This document shows positions 17,736 to 26,661 of a stretch of 26,661 bases of DNA, in pieces. The translations under genes and the position numbers were made by a program. Under the pieces are notes generated by a model. The model saw only the letters and a list, made by a program, of their open reading frames with translations, searched no databases and was not told where the DNA came from. The DNA is from Chara braunii (lineage: Eukaryota; Streptophyta; Charophyceae; Charales; Characeae), in assembly GCA_003427395.1 (NCBI GenBank), contig BFEA01000299.1:788855-815515 (forward strand), given 5' to 3'. Each line of letters starts with the position of its first letter. Position 1 is the first letter of the stretch.

Positions 17736-18992
17736 GAGCTACAGTGGTGTGTGATTTGAACTAGAACTCACACTAAATCCTACCTCAACATGACACCCAA
17801 CCGATAATAATAGTCAGCTAACTTGGTCAGCCTAGAGAAAAGTAGTCAAGTGGTAACCAGCAACCAATGTCAGGTCCTAAAGGTAACTCTATTTTTATTT
17901 TTAGATTATTCTAAAACAGAATGCAATGCAGCAAGGAATGGTTTATCCTATCTGCAGTTGTTTGTCAGTTGTCACCAAGTTCGTACAGCTAAATAATCAA
18001 AAATAAAAATAAATTACCTGTGGAGATGCATGTTGGATGGTAGTTTGCCTAATTAGTCCAGCGGCGAACAGTTGCTAGAATCTTCCCTCCCCCTGTATCC
18101 CTCTTGAGTAGTCACTTGTGTCATCGTCTTGAGCATCTGGTTGAGCAGTGTGTCTAAAGGTGTGCAATCCGTCACACCCTTGTGCCCCAAGTCTATACGA
18201 AGCCTGCCAGCCATGCACCTTGTTTATCCTCGCATGCAACGAGCCTTACTTCCCATTGATCTGGGTGATCAAGAGGCAGTTTAAGGACAGCCCCCAAGGT
18301 CCTCAGGTATTATTTAATGTCACAGACAGGACGACGATCACAGCCAGGGTTCAACTGGAACCCGCCAGAAATATTTATAGATGGTCTGGTGAGCGTCTCT
18401 TATGGGGCTGGCATGCCCAGCATGACCTCCATTGCGCAGCAAGCAGAACCAAGGACTTGCAGCAAAGCATGTGTGTAGTCCTAGCGGGTTGGCATGGTGA
18501 CCGTGACCCGAGTGCTTCGTCTAGGGCCCTATAGAGGCTTTGCCCGTCTCCCACCAGCTTGCTGCCTAGGAAGAATGTCGACTCTCAAGGTTGAGCGCTC
18601 GCAACACCTCACAATGAGAGGACTCTCAAGACAGAACTCACTTTCTCACGGTAAGAAGTAATGAAGAGGGTAGATAAGGAAGAGAGCAACGTACCTTATA
18701 ATGCTGCCCCCAACCACAAATTTCTCACGGGCAACCTGACATGCATTTATGATGACCGGTCTTTGCCTTGGCACAACAAACAACGAAATGCAGTTCCACC
18801 TCGGCTTAAATGCCACATCAGCAAGTTCACAACACCCAGCGTACATCCCTATGTCACCTCATAGCCTTCCCGACGCGTCCACACGACCCTGGGCCGCCTA
18901 TTGTTCAACGCCTAAGCATTATCACTGCCCCACTCTAGCATGCGGAGCACCGAACAGCTATTGCGAAGAACCAGCAAGTGTAGTTCGAACCA
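17736..18992 (-). other. Leader of element 3
   Basis: No protein was recognised on either strand. It includes an A/T-rich tract (17889-17925) and, at 18270-18345, a block shared with the flank of element 2. The length of about 1.26 kb is long for a leader, so more than one insertion may be present. Confidence 0.4.
18270..18345 (-). promoter_or_regulatory. Block shared with element 2, TATA-like core
   Basis: About 75 nt aligns by eye with 25985-26057 at roughly 80 percent identity. The conserved core on the minus strand includes TTAAATAAT, a TATA-like word, close to a GAGGA and a CCTTAAA. Both copies lie on the same strand upstream of a gag start (about 540 and 180 nt). Confidence 0.5.
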
Positions 18993-19004
18993 GCTCCGAT
19001 ACCA
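18993..19004 (-). promoter_or_regulatory. Primer-binding site, tRNA-Met type
   Basis: The minus strand reads TGGTATCGGAGC, matching the common initiator-tRNA-Met PBS TGGTATCAGAGC at 11 of 12 positions. Three bases separate it from a CA on the minus strand at 19009-19008, a plausible LTR end. Confidence 0.6.
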
Positions 19005-19008
19005 AATT

Positions 19009-20172
19009 GCAAGGAAAATGAGCAATAGCGAGATGACAGTATCCAGCATGCACAATCACATGGAAAGCCATAAAGTCTCACAGTGTCCAGAAAGCAGCGT
19101 TGCACCAATATTACACCAATGTAGAATCGAAACACTGAAACCCTATGTGAATGAGAGCTTACTCTCGCCATCACCAACATAAGTGTCCAGTCCCTTCCCC
19201 CTACTTGGCACTTGGCGCCCAGATTACTTCCCACACAGCTACTATCTGCCTACAAATTGACAATGCAACTGTTGATGCAATCAGACTCGTTCTCATTCAC
19301 ACTTTTCATGCATGTAAACAGTAGCGCAGCAAACTGGCGACATGCGCCCACACAAAACTCAGAGATATGGCTTCCAGATACGAGTTCACTTTCAACAGGC
19401 TATGGCGACTCAGCGCCCAAACAACTCACTGTTCACACACACCGGATCACCCTGGATATCCCACACGCGATCCTCTGAACACTCACACATACACACACAC
19501 ACTTCACTCTAACTACAACTATGGCAGCTATGGCTGCCTCTACCCTATCGCTATGCTAACTCCTCCTCTCTTGTCCACTGCACCCTCCGGGCTCACTGCA
19601 GACCTCCTTGCACAAGTCGTTGTGGCAGCGCTTCCGCATGGCTCACGCAGGAATGAATGAAAGGCTGGGCGCTGCCTCTTGATTTATACTTTGGAAACTC
19701 GTTGGTCTGCCCTTTGCCATCGGCCCATGGTGCTCANAGTACCCCGTGGTACTTGCTGGACCGGACTGGGACTGACTGGACCCTACNNCTGACTGTNTGT
19801 GGACTCACTGCTATCCTACCGTCGTNGTACTGCGATTGCANTGCAGTTTAGTCCACCACTTGCCTNGCCACTTGACCNCTTGCCCACTTGCCGACCNTCT
19901 AGAAGGACTACAGCTAGACTTCTGGAACCTGCTAAGACTTTTACTCTATAGACCTACAGATCGAACCTCTGCTGCTTATGGACCTATGACAGACCTACCA
20001 ACTGTCTACGAATACACAGGTCACCGGTCCAACTCTCGGGGTCTACCACCAATACTGTACATGGGTAGGGTGAGGTCTAGGGATCGAACCCTGGGTACTG
20101 CATCTGCTATTGCTACAAGGTGAAAACCGTTTCACTCCCGTCGTCCTAAATTCAAGGTCCTCCGAGAATATT
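19009..20172. other. No gene; possible LTR of element 3, ambiguous bases, B-box-like word
   Basis: The part next to 19008 should be the LTR of element 3, but its outer end cannot be set without a second copy. A (CA)n run lies at 19482-19502. Isolated N bases are scattered from 19737 to 19897. The minus strand has GGTTCGATCC at 20090-20081, the RNA polymerase III B-box consensus. The end of element 2 (polypurine tract, 3' LTR) should lie near 20172 but was not recognised. Confidence 0.4.
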
Positions 20173-20964
20173 TCAGTCCAAGGCAGGACCTTTGCTTTTC
20201 TTATCGCGCTCGTAGGCTCTGACTATGTCGGGAGCTGTCTCTAGGAGTTCTGTTCTTGTAAACCAGCGGTCGTCTTCCGGCTCCTGATAAGCAAACCGGA
20301 CCTTATACTGTTTCTGGGGACGACCTCTACCTCCTGTTGTGAACACATCCTCATCTACAATGCCGTCAATGTCATAACTCCCATCCATATCCGGAGGAAT
20401 CATGGGTCTTCTTGAAGGGAACTGTTGACTTAGGACACACGGCAACAACTTTGAAGCATGTAACACAGGGTATGTGTGAAGGTGTGCTGGAATTTCTATT
20501 GTGTAGGACGGTCCATCCTCTCCGCCCTTGACTTCTAGAACCGGCCACGGTCCTCTATATGCAGGCAGTAACTTCTGCGAGATGTTTTCTTCAGGTGCAA
20601 ACTCTTTTGCCTTGACCCAGACTAAGTCGCCTACTTGAAACTGTGATGGGCGACGGTGCTTATTAGCCTGTTCTATCATCCTATGCTGGGCCTTCCGGAG
20701 GTTCTCAACAACAATTGCTAATTCTTTCTCGTGATGTATTGCAAACTCCCTGGTATCGGGCAGTAGTCTGTGAATCTGATCCCGCTTCAGTCCTTCAAAC
20801 GGTCTGTGTGGTCTAAAGGACTTGTGCAGCTCATTGGGAGTGCGGCAGGTGGATAGATGCACGCTGTTGTTGTATGCACTAGCTACCTTAGGCAACATCT
20901 CATCCCAGTTGATCTGATCTGGTCTAATGTACATGCGCATAACTTGTTGTAGGATCTTATTCAT
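20173..20964 (-). pseudogene. Element 2 integrase C-terminal half with chromodomain
   Basis: Starts just after a TAG (20967-20965) that follows GRHPKTNGQTE, which carries the third catalytic residue, glutamate. It covers the end of the core (RTPNELHKSFRPHRPF), the GPY/F-type region (FQVGDLVWVKAKEF, LLPAYRGPWPVLEV, HASKLLPC) and a chromodomain at about 20385-20205 (YDIDGIVDEDVF, QYKVRFAYQ, DDRWFTRTELL). Chromodomains steer integration toward modified histones. This part is open over 263 residues and is the best-kept piece of the element. Confidence 0.9.
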
Positions 20965-21631
20965 CTATTCAGTCTGACCGTTTGTCTTTGGATGGCGGCC
21001 AGACGACATCAATAGCTTAGATCCGTAGACAGTTCTGACTGGTGAAACGACTGTCTCTATCGCTAACTATCGACAATGGGATTCCATTCTCACTAACCCA
21101 AAAGTCAAAAAACTTCTGTATAACTAAGTCTGTATGTGCCTCTGTAGGCAAAGGAACAAAAACTGCATACTTACTAAATCGGTCAACTATGACCATGACT
21201 TGTCTTTTACCATGTCTACTTTTGACTTGGGTGTCCATGAAGTCTATGGACACTGAGTCTCCCGGCTGATCCGGAATAGGCAAGGGTCTGAGAAGACCAA
21301 GGGGTGCGCGCGTAGTAGTCTTATTACGCTGGCGTACTTTGCAACTGCGGACATACTCTATGCAATCATTTTTCATTCCTGGCCAGGTATACGCACGCAT
21401 TAGATTGGCTAATGTCTTTTGCCAACCGAAATGTCCCTCGGTATCGTGGCATTCCCCTAGGATCAAACTGCAGATCTCTTCGCTGTTGGGAACGCACAGG
21501 CGGTCAAATACGTTAGTCTTCTCAAACAGCAATCCGTCTATAGTGCGGTAATCTGGCTCAGTCTTCGGGGCCTCTCTAACTCTCTTTAGGAGGTCGCTAT
21601 AGATAGGGTCCTGCGCATACGCTTGCTTCAC
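20965..21631 (-). pseudogene. Element 2 integrase N-terminal finger and core
   Basis: HDTEGHFG gives the two histidines, and CKVRQRNK gives the cysteine pair of the HHCC finger, except that the second cysteine is arginine (21334-21332). SIDFMDTQ and VSDRDSRFTS supply the first two acidic residues of the DDE triad. A small deletion near 21020 shifts the frame just after the second one. The third, in TNGQTE, is read in the next frame. Integrase would insert the cDNA. This copy cannot. Confidence 0.85.
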
Positions 21632-21637
21632 TTTCTC

Positions 21638-22257
21638 CTACAGGTCTCTCCCTATATCTAGATAGTGTACTATGGCTCCAAAGTAGTCTGATCTCCTACT
21701 TAGAGCATCCGCAACTACGTTGTACTTGCCCTTCACTGGCTTAAGCTCAAAGTCATATTGGTTTATCTTTGCGGCCCACCTAGTCAACTTAGGTGTCATC
21801 TTGGCCTGAGTCTTTAACCATCTAAGGGTCTCGTGATCATAATACACTTTGAAGTGCCTCCCAACAGATAATGCTTCCAGTGCTCTAAGGCCTGCCTGAG
21901 GGCGTAGACTTCTCTCTCGTGCGTCGAGGTGGCAACCTTCTCTGAGGGCATCCTCGCTGACATGAACTCTACGGGTCTATAGTCATTGCCGTCATCCTGC
22001 TGCAACACGGCGCCTATCCCATACTGACTTGCGTCCGTGGTGACGACAAAAGGCAGAGACGGGTCGGCTACTTTGAGGACAGGGTACTCTATTAGTGCGC
22101 GCTTTAATCTCTTGAGGGCAGATGTACAATCCTTGTCCCATTGCCAGATTGCCTCTTTCTTAAGCAATCTGCGCAGGGGAGCGGCGATAGTGGAGAAGTT
22201 CCTCACAAACTTTCTATAATAATTAGCTAGGCCTAGAAACGACCGCAACTCTGTCAA
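21638..22257 (-). pseudogene. Element 2 RT thumb and RNase H
   Basis: Starts with LTELRSFLGLANYYRKFVRNF after a TAG at 22275-22273. RNase H motifs are VVTTDASQYGIGAVL, THEREVYALRQALEHWKHYL and, after a single-base frameshift near 21860, YYDHETLRWLKTQ and NVVADALSRR. A TAG at 21640-21638 ends the piece before integrase. The catalytic acids D, E and D are all in place. Confidence 0.85.
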
Positions 22258-22272
22258 TGTGTGGGGCGTCGA

Positions 22273-23118
22273 CTAGTCTCTAATCGTCGCGATCTCGCTG
22301 TCCTCTGGCTTAATGCCATCTCTGTCCAACACGTGGCCCAAGTACAGGACTTGTGTCTTGGCCCACTCGCACTTCTTTGCGTTGATCTTGAAGTTAGCCT
22401 CTCGTAGCTTCTCCAAGACTTGCCTCAGATGACCCTGATGCTCCTGGAGGGTCTTACTAAAAACTAAGATGCCATATAGATAGACTACTATAAACTTGTC
22501 TAACCATGGTCTGAACAGATCATTCATACAACGCTGAAAGGTGGCTGGTGCGTTGGTTAGTCCAAAAGGCATTACTATAAACTCATAGTGCCCATAACGA
22601 GTCCGGAACGCAGTCTTGTACTGGTCATCAGGATGGACTTCTATCTGATGATAGCCGGACTTCAGATCTATCTTGGAGAAATACTTACAACCCTGCACCC
22701 GATCTAGGAGGTCGTCTATCCTGGGCAGCGGCTCAGCATTCTTCACAGTAATCGCATTTAAGCCCCTATAGTCTATACACATACGAAGCTCTCCTTCCTT
22801 CTTTGGGTCAAACAGAACTGGTGCTCCAAAAGGAGACGAACTGGGCCTGATCCAACCTTTCTCCAGGAGCTCGTCTAACTGCCTACGAAGCTCCTCTAAC
22901 TCTCTAGGGGACATCCTGTAAATTGCGCCTTTAGGAGTTCTACTGCCAGGCTCTATCTCTATCCTGTGTTGGATGGGTCGCGACACTACTCCTGTCGGCG
23001 ACTCAGTCAAGTCTTTGAATTCCTCCAGCAGCTTGGCTATAGTTGGATCTGTCGGCAACTCAGTCAAGTCTTTGAATTCCTCCAGCAGCTTCCTTAGCCT
23101 CAGTGACAGGTCTAACAT
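22273..23118 (-). pseudogene. Element 2 reverse transcriptase with lost catalytic box
   Basis: RT motifs in order are GWIRPSSSPFGAPVLF, LRMCIDYRGLN, YFSKIDLKSGYHQ with the first aspartate, and MPFGLTNAPATFQ. Then comes YLYG at 22482-22471 where the family has YLDD, followed by ILVFSKTLQEH and VLYLGHVL. Two of the three catalytic aspartates are therefore gone and polymerase activity is impossible. The N-terminal end includes a 57-bp-period duplication at 22992-23091. Style is that of plant chromoviruses. Confidence 0.9.
22992..23091. repeat. 43-bp duplication, 57-bp period
   Basis: 22992-23034 and 23049-23091 are identical but for one base. In the RT frame both encode LLEEFKDLTE. The copy lies where the protease frame gives way to the RT frame. 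Confidence 0.9.
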
Positions 23119-23662
23119 AAACTACAAAGACCTGTTCCTCTAATCGCTCCTTCACTAATCGCGCGAACGCGGGAGCACTGAGACAACAATTTGCCAAGGT
23201 GTTGTCTACACCTGGCACATGAAACAGGCGGGCAATCTTGACCTCGCCTGATGGACTAGGGAGCCTACACTCGTGCTCTCTCAAATGGAGTGTGGCCCCT
23301 GCTGCCTCTCCCCAATCCATTCCCAACACTACATCGAAAGGAAGGTCATCCTGTACAAGGAGAGTCAGGGAATGGAGAACTTTCTCCACCTTCCCATCCT
23401 TCTCTAGGCGAAAGTACGCCTGGACTCCCTCTACGTAGTCCTCAACACGCATTGTGCGGTTGTCTGCGAGGACACTGACTATGGGGTCTGCCAATTTCTG
23501 GACTTTTAATCCTAGCCTTAACTTTTTCAGCGCTCTGCGGCTAATATAGCTGCGGGTGGCCCCTGAGTCTATAAGGGCCCCTACTCTACTTCTAAACACC
23601 TCTATGTCTACCAAAATCAGTTGTCCTTCACTCTCTTTCTTCATGTTGGCCCAGGCTGGCAT
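23119..23662 (-). pseudogene. Element 2 retropepsin-like protease
   Basis: The active site ALIDSGATRSYIS (DSGA at 23569-23558) is followed by FDVVLGMDWGEAAGATLHL, the paired glycine motif of retropepsins. Together with the downstream linker it covers about 180 residues without a stop. It would dimerise and cut the Gag-Pol precursor. The frame is closed by the duplication at the RT boundary and differs from the gag frame upstream. Confidence 0.85.
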
Positions 23663-24444
23663 CCTCTCCTTTTAACTCTTCCGCCACACCTGTGAGGGAC
23701 GTGCCTAAAGAGACGCTAACACAAGCAGTCTCTCGACAACTATCTAGCCACGGACCTACAACCTCTGCCATAGGCTCATGTGGGTTGGGAGTGTCCTGTT
23801 TGCGCGCGCTCACTTCTTCACATGGCCTTGAAGTAGGGGCAGTTGCGACCCCTACTGGCGGCTGCCTTTTGGCTGTTGGGCAGCCCAACGGGCCTGTCTA
23901 TACTTTGGACAAAATTTTATTACGTGAGCTGGGTCACCACAAAACACGCATTGACCCAAGTTCACGCGTTCTTGCCATAACCCCTGGTCCAAGCCCAAAT
24001 CTTCCCAGGGCCTGCCCTGTGGCAAGCCTGGGTGCCATCCTCCTTGAGGTGCCCTGCCACCTCTTCGCTGTGGGGACCGATTGGAACCTTGGCGATTTGG
24101 CGGGGGACCTTGACCCCTACCTCCCACTTGGCGGTTTCCCTGTCCGCCAACCCCTTGTGCGCCCAGTCCTCGGCCTCCCATGGCCTGGCCCCTTTGGCCC
24201 TGGCCTCCTCCTCTAACTGGCGGCCTCCCTCCATCCGCGACAGCAGCGTAGGACTCCCCTGCACCATACTACTATCCTCTTCCTCTAGGCCCCACTCAAT
24301 CTGACTATATGGGACCTCATCAGTACCACCTTCTTCTAAGGTAAGGATCATGTGATCCTTGGCCCTCACCTGGCCTGAGATGGTACGACCCTTCCATTGC
24401 TTTCCCTTACCTAAGTCCTTGTGCCAGAAAGTGGTAACTGGCAT
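23663..24444 (-). pseudogene. gag: Element 2 gag C-terminus with zinc knuckle
   Basis: An R/G/Q-rich stretch (about 24180-23960) leads to the knuckle CVFCGDPAHVIKFC at 23950-23909, spaced C-x2-C-x4-H-x4-C. The part nearer the capsid is open in a different frame, so there is at least one shift inside. Two more frame changes separate the knuckle from the protease. RG-rich and CCHC segments bind RNA. Confidence 0.8.
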
Positions 24445-25805
24445 GGACTTCGATACAGGACGAATTCTCTACTCAATGCATCATATGTGATGCCGGCCTG
24501 TTGGGACTTGTCGAAGAAATGCCCCCTTAGGGTCTCTGGCATGGCACGATAAAATAACTGGACCAATTGGGTCTCAGTGACCCCATGGTCTGGGACGGCT
24601 ACCAAGTCGTCCATAGTACCCTTGAGTGCTCTTGCACTCCTCCACTGTCGCGAGTGGATCGTTTGTAGCTTATCAGAGGCGCGAACGCCTCTCGTTGGGT
24701 CTGCGAATCGCTCCTTCAGGAGCTTGAAGAATTGAGGAAGGGGGGTGACTCTTGAATAAGCAACCAGGTTGTTTTCACAACCGGCTGTGCGCGCAAGGGA
24801 CCTGGCAAAACTAGCCGCCTCATCCTTAAGGGCCTGAAAGGCCACGAGGACTTGCTCCTCACTCAGAATGTGCTATAGATATATATAACTGTTGACACTG
24901 GCTTCCCAATTGTCAAAGTTTTCCTCCTTCTTTCACCCGTACGCATCCGGGAACTTAAGTTTAACTGGGTCCTTACGGGGTCTGGCTTCGCCATCTACAG
25001 CGGCTATGGCTTTTGCACCTTCAATGACGCCTTCACAGAACTTCCCTACGTTGTCCCTCAACTGCTTTACTTCGCCCCCAATGTGGGTGACGATCTCGCG
25101 CGCAAACTCCCTAAACCTTGACCGCATGACACTCAAGGCTACATCCTGGCTCCAACTGGCCTGGCGCTCCTCCATCCAGGCCTTGCTCAACACTTCCAGG
25201 TAACCCAACACCTTGTCCCACTTGGCCTTATCATCAGGTTGGGCCAACACTTCCTTTCTTCATTCCTGCACCTTTGCCACCTCTGCGGTCAGTTTGCTCA
25301 CTTCCTCTCTCCTCCTCTTCTTCTCCCTCTTCATCCTCAGCTTCCACGCCAATTCTTGCTCCTCCTCCCTTTCTCGCCGTTCCATTGGATCTGTCATTGT
25401 TGCTAGCTCCCTGGCTAGCGCAGCCCTCTCATCCTCAGTCACGTAAGATTCTGCCTCCTCATCCTCTCCCAACGATAAATTAACGACCCACTTGCTTATT
25501 TTCTTCTCAATCTCAACATCTGTATCCCTCTTCATCGTGCCACCGCTGCTCCCTTCTCCACTCTCAATCCTCATTCTCTCTCTCTTCTTCTGCTACCGCT
25601 TCTTCTTCAACAACCTTCTTCTTTTTCTCCATCTCCTCCTATAATTCCTTCATCTTCGCCGCCTGCTCGTCTGCAATAGCCTTTAGCTTCGCCTGCTTCT
25701 CGCGCTCTTTCCTCTCTCTGTTTTCTCTCACTCAGGCGGCCATCTTTTCTTGCTGCTCCTTGCTGTAGGGGCTAGTGTCTATAACCCACTACGGGTCTCA
25801 ACCAT
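24411..25805 (-). pseudogene. gag: Element 2 gag N-terminus and capsid
   Basis: ATG 25805-25803 gives MVETRSG and a shift of one base then leads to PYSKEQQEKMAA. A TGA at 25734-25732 follows, then a long K/E/R-rich coiled coil (about 25730-25270). The capsid part includes KLKFPDAYG, FDNWEASVNSYIYL, LKERFADPTRG and TQLVQLFYRAMPETLRGHFF. In-frame stops are TGA 25262-25260, TGA 24935-24933 and TAG 24875-24873. The MVETRSG start followed by a coiled coil is, from memory, typical of Gag in charophyte elements. Confidence 0.75.
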
Positions 25806-26401
25806 GGTGATAAGTGTACAACCGGATTAGTGGTTCCAAACCTCACCACGTAGACTCTAACCCCTGACTGACAAACCTACCGACTCAGTCTATGGACTTA
25901 CATAATCCTGACAAGGACCCCGCCAACTATGGTCTCTAGCCTAGACCTAACTATGGCTGTCACTACTAGACCTGTTGCTGATTAGGAGGCATTTAAGGAG
26001 ATCCCCCGAACTCCTCGGGAATTATTTAACGTCGCAGACAGGACGACGCGATCAGCAGGTCTCTCAAGCCTTCGACGGTATGTTGTGCAGCCCACAGCTT
26101 GGATTTCGAGGCCTACCGTGCCACACCGAGCAGCCCACCGGTCAGTACCGGTCCTTGGGAGGGTTTGACCTCCGGGACAGTCAAGTCGTCAGACACGGCT
26201 TTTAGCCCTACTCATCCCGTGTGGGTTTGGTCAACAAGACCCTATCCTTCATCCACAGAGTACTATCACCTAGGACAGAAGAGACTCAATGCAGAAAGAA
26301 TAGACAGACAGACAGGACTCAGCAAGTACCAAGAGGTGTGTGCACATCCATAGGGCAAGGGATAGGCTGAGAGCTTGGCGAGATGTTACCAACTCCAGCT
26401 T

Positions 26402-26555
26402 GGTCAACATCTTGGTCAACGCCTTGGTCAACAGCCTTGGTCAATGCCGGTCAACGCTGCTATCAGCCCCGGTCAACGCTGCTATCAGCCCCGGTCAACT
26501 CCCGATCAACTCCAGTAACCGCCGGTCAACACCTCCGGTCAACCCTCCGGTCAGC
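26402..26555. repeat. GGTCAA-rich degenerate array
   Basis: GGTCAA occurs nine times between 26402 and 26542, with GATCAAC and GGTCAGC variants between and after. Inside it a 22-bp unit CCGGTCAACGCTGCTATCAG plus CC is tandemly repeated at 26447-26468 and 26469-26490. On the minus strand each is TTGACC, the core of the plant W-box. Confidence 0.85.
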
Positions 26556-26643
26556 TATGGCTGCCGGCTCGTCTTCCTCGGATCCCTCTTCTTCCCCTTC
26601 ACCTTCCTCGCCTCCTTTCACCCCGGCTGTCTTCTTCTTCTTC

Positions 26644-26661
26644 TTTTTTTTTTTTTTTTTT
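26644..26661. repeat. Poly(T) at the window end
   Basis: Eighteen T residues close the window after a CTT-rich stretch (about 26570-26643). Probably a contig edge in low-complexity DNA. Confidence 0.9.

Larger units (their letters stand above)
16150..19008 (-). mobile_element. Element 3: LTR-retrotransposon remnant (PBS, leader, gag)
   Basis: From right to left are a possible LTR edge at 19008, a tRNA-Met-type PBS, a leader of about 1.26 kb and a decayed gag. No protease, RT or integrase follows. The gag ends near 16190 against an A/T-rich stretch (16137-16160). The lack of pol prevents placement to a lineage, though the Gag is of the kind found in Ty3/gypsy elements. Confidence 0.6.
20173..25805 (-). 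mobile_element. Element 2: Ty3/gypsy chromovirus, decayed
   Basis: From right to left the order is gag with CCHC knuckle, protease, RT, RNase H, integrase and a C-terminal chromodomain, a full chromovirus coding region of about 5.6 kb. Frameshifts separate most domains and there are many in-frame stops. RT has lost both aspartates of its YxDD box, and the integrase finger has lost a cysteine. LTRs and PBS were not identified. The right flank carries a promoter-like block. Confidence 0.9.
25806..26661 (-). promoter_or_regulatory. Upstream flank of element 2 (leader and probable LTR)
   Basis: No protein was recognised. 25985-26057 matches the block in element 3 and has TTAAATAAT on the minus strand. 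Farther upstream (in minus-strand terms) lies a GGTCAA-rich array. The arrangement, promoter core then gag, fits an LTR, but no PBS was found and the window ends before an outer edge. Confidence 0.4.

Noticed and set aside
25806-26661. PBS for element 2
   Set aside because: TGG words on the minus strand here do not extend into any tRNA 3' end I can recognise, so none was called.

Overview
The window looks like nuclear, repeat-rich DNA of a streptophyte (a green plant or charophyte alga). Three things point there. One minus-strand retrotransposon has a primer-binding site matching the 3' end of plant tRNA-Asp. Another has a chromodomain at the end of its integrase, as chromoviruses do. A piece of mitochondrial DNA carries rpl14 and atp6 fragments that match plant-type ATP6. 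A charophyte such as Chara would fit the Gag style, but that rests on memory and is unproven. No intact host gene was recognised. The window starts in a (CT)n run and ends in poly(T), so it may be a whole contig broken at low-complexity DNA.

Layout. 1-1190: microsatellites, small palindromes and a stretch with ambiguous bases. 1197-about 9240: Ty3/gypsy element 1 on the minus strand. It runs from an LTR edge and tRNA-Asp PBS (8737-8760), through a compact series of small unknown ORFs (8427-5974), to gag (5910-4135), protease, reverse transcriptase, RNase H and the start of integrase, where it is cut off. 9249-9473: a small unknown ORF. 9480-9949: mitochondrial insertion (rpl14 joined to atp6). 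9941-10336: another copy of the small-ORF module, and 10632-10877 a possible diverged relative. 10926-14192: no recognisable gene, but a 27-bp inverted repeat and a 17-bp tandem repeat. 14193-14726: an unknown 177-residue ORF. 14935-15896: AT-rich, no gene. 16150-19008: element 3, a decayed gag with a long leader and a tRNA-Met-type PBS. 20173-25805: element 2, a chromovirus with gag, protease, RT, RNase H, integrase and chromodomain, all broken. 25806-26661: its upstream, promoter-like flank, including a GGTCAA-rich array.

How the parts relate. All three elements lie on the minus strand. All are dead copies with stops, frameshifts or lost catalytic residues, and most stops fit C-to-T or G-to-A change. 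The most unusual part is the block between PBS and gag in element 1. It holds four tandem paralogous ORFs (B, C, D, E) sharing one previously unrecognised module of roughly 130-165 residues, followed by two further unknown ORFs (F, G). Neighbours are separated by 3-10 nt or overlap as ATGA. A fifth module copy (A) lies outside the element, so the family is multi-copy.
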